7,142 nucleotides of DNA from Chloroflexota bacterium (GTDB taxonomy: Bacteria > Chloroflexota > UBA6077 > CF-72): assembly GCA_019242065.1 (NCBI GenBank), contig JAFAWJ010001118.1, positions 1 to 7,142 on the forward strand. The letters are read 5' to 3'. This document shows, piece by piece, positions 6,494 through 7,142 of this stretch (positions are counted from its first letter, which is position 1; the number at the start of each line of letters is the position of its first letter). The notes under the pieces are model-generated. The model searched no databases. It worked only from the letters and a program-made list of their open reading frames with translations, and was not told where the DNA came from. The position numbers and the translations under genes are program-made.

Positions 6494-6670
6494 GACGACC
6501 ATATGAGTGATGCACGGCCTGTCGCGTGTAAGTTTTACGGGGAGTTGGTCTCCGACAATGGTGGGATGTCTCGACCACACCAGCGCCGACAGGCGAACTG
6601 TCGACTTGATGAATCCGCTCGACATTCGTGTTTGACCATGGTGAGCTGACAGTCGCGGACAGCACGTACG

Positions 6671-6727
6671 CGGGGGGTCGCCGCGGGAGTGAGCGCAGCG
6701 AACGGCGGCGGGGGGCTGCCGCCCCCT
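6671..6727. repeat. GC-rich hairpin block next to the palindrome array
   Basis: CGCCGC (6679-6684) pairs with GCGGCG (6705-6710) around a 20-nt loop containing GAGTGAGCGCAGCGAACG. Directly after, GGGGGC (6711-6716) pairs with GCCCCC (6721-6726) around a TGCC loop. Such blocks look like dispersed intergenic repeats of GC-rich genomes. Together with the three palindromes 18 nt further on it may form one composite element of about 150 bp. No transposase, obvious terminal repeat or target duplication is visible. Confidence 0.5.
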
Positions 6728-6744
6728 GACCCGTTGCGTTAGCA

Positions 6745-6817
6745 CCCAGCGGTGCATGCACCGCTGGGCAAGGTGGCGCATGCGCCACCTTGAGGAGTGC
6801 GCGCATGCGCGCACTCC
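6745..6817. repeat. Array of three adjacent perfect 24-bp palindromes centred on GCATGC
   Basis: Three perfect self-complementary units of exactly 24 bp lie end to end: 6745-6768 (arm CCCAGCGGTGCA), 6769-6792 (arm CAAGGTGGCGCA) and 6794-6817 (arm GGAGTGCGCGCA). Units 1 and 2 are contiguous and a single A separates 2 and 3, so centres are 24 and 25 bp apart. Each centre is GCATGC, but the outer arms differ between units while every base pair is kept. As RNA on either strand each forms a 10-bp stem with a CATG loop; as DNA each could extrude a cruciform or bind a symmetric dimer. The array starts 13 bp past the stop of the SLC13 transporter gene. It could be a bidirectional terminator lacking a T-run, a REP-like or MITE-like repeat, or a protein-binding array. 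It is not a CRISPR array. Confidence 0.9.
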
Positions 6818-6830
6818 CTCCAAAACAGAA

Positions 6831-7142
6831 CTAAAACCGCCAGACGAAGGGGACCCACAACAGGGCAATTACGGCGTACCACAGCAGCATGGGCAGGCCC
6901 AGTTTCCAGTAGTCGTTGAACTGGTACCCGCCAGGACCCATCACCATCATGTTGCCTGGCGTCGCGACGGGAGTGAGGAAGGCGGCGGCGGACATGACGT
7001 TCACGGCCATCAGCATTGGGCGGCCCGAGACGCCGACGGCGGCGGCGGCTGACAGGGCGATGGGGATCACCACCAGCGCCGTGGCGGTGTTACTGATCAG
7101 CTGACCGAGGATCGCGGTGATCAGGATCAGCCCCAGCAGGAG
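6831..7142 (-). CDS. SLC13/DASS-family sodium-coupled anion transporter (C-terminal part)
   Basis: The last 103 residues of a polytopic membrane transporter are visible; the 5' part lies beyond the right edge. The segment opens with a hydrophobic helix and then SNTATALVVIPIAL, the second SNT motif that in DASS (INDY-like) transporters helps bind sodium and the substrate carboxylate. Next come a helix, SAAAFLTPVATPGNMMVMGPGGY with the family's TP-x-x-TPGN turn, a short FNDYWKLGLP linker, and a final membrane helix ending in FVWRF before TAG at 6831. Family members import di- or tricarboxylates, sulfate or related anions into the cytoplasm. The gene converges on the amidohydrolase gene, so a role in the same pathway (carboxylate uptake or efflux) is only a possibility. 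The frame remains open to the end of the window. Confidence 0.9.
   Translation of the reverse strand, partial: LLLGLILITAILGQLISNTATALVVIPIALSAAAAVGVSGRPMLMAVNVMSAAAFLTPVATPGNMMVMGPGGYQFNDYWKLGLPMLLWYAVIALLWVPFVWRF

Larger units (their letters stand above)
6494..6830. other. Convergent intergenic region without a supported gene
   Basis: These 337 bp separate the convergent amidohydrolase and SLC13 transporter genes. The left half (6494-6660) is less GC-rich and contains a small hairpin (CGACAG 6587-6592, CTGTCG 6598-6603, loop GCGAA). A 48-codon frame at 6503-6649 has AGGA 7 nt upstream, but its third-codon-position GC is near half, unlike the real genes, and the product looks like nothing known. 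The right half holds the GC-rich hairpin block and the triple palindrome listed separately. No intrinsic terminator with a T-run is visible on either strand. Confidence 0.75.

Noticed and set aside
6635..6642. ACCATGGT palindrome as an operator
   Set aside because: An 8-bp palindrome is expected by chance and has no extension or partner site.
6503..6649. 48-codon frame after the amidohydrolase with AGGA 7 nt upstream
   Set aside because: Third-codon-position GC is near half, unlike neighbouring genes, and the product has no recognisable pattern. The AGGA also overlaps the preceding stop by chance-level sequence.
6745..6817. CRISPR array
   Set aside because: The units are adjacent self-complementary sequences without identical repeats or unique spacers.
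6387..6868. Minus-strand frames of 139 and 148 codons running through the palindromes
   Set aside because: They translate the hairpin repeats and the antisense of the amidohydrolase end; they have no domain content.

Overview
This 7.1 kb window comes from a GC-rich bacterial genome. The lipoprotein leader of the solute-binding protein, followed by an Ala/Pro/Thr linker, together with the gene mix, recalls Chloroflexota and related soil or marine lineages. That placement is an inference from style, not a proof.

Layout. Positions 1 to 3724 hold a tightly packed minus-strand operon of six genes, transcribed from right to left: two tandem paralogous TetR-family regulators, a LigB-type extradiol dioxygenase catalytic subunit, a LigA-type small subunit, a histidine-rich small protein, and an enolase-superfamily dehydratase of the ManD/RspA type that runs off the left edge. 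Junctions are 2, 11 and 3 nt gaps, a 4 nt ATGA overlap and a 3 nt gap, so co-transcription and translational coupling are very likely. Across a short divergent intergenic region (about 3725-3815), the plus strand carries an orphan family 5 extracellular solute-binding lipoprotein (3816-5444). A 152 bp gap then leads to an ACMSD-like amidohydrolase (5597-6493). The right end is the C-terminal part of an SLC13/DASS transporter on the minus strand (6831-7142), convergent with the amidohydrolase.

How the genes may work together. A LigAB-like ring-cleavage dioxygenase, an amidohydrolase-2 enzyme, an enolase-superfamily dehydratase, an uptake receptor and two TetR switches fit a locus for importing and degrading an aromatic or ring-derived acid. 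The substrate cannot be named from sequence. The dioxygenase keeps its iron ligands (H12, H54, E241) but has glycine where characterised LigB enzymes have a catalytic histidine, so its chemistry may be altered.

The most unusual non-coding feature lies in the convergent intergenic region. Three perfect 24-bp palindromes sit end to end (6745-6768, 6769-6792, 6794-6817). All are centred on GCATGC but have different arms, and they are preceded by a GC-rich hairpin block (about 6671-6727). The pattern suggests a structured dispersed repeat or transcription-blocking array.
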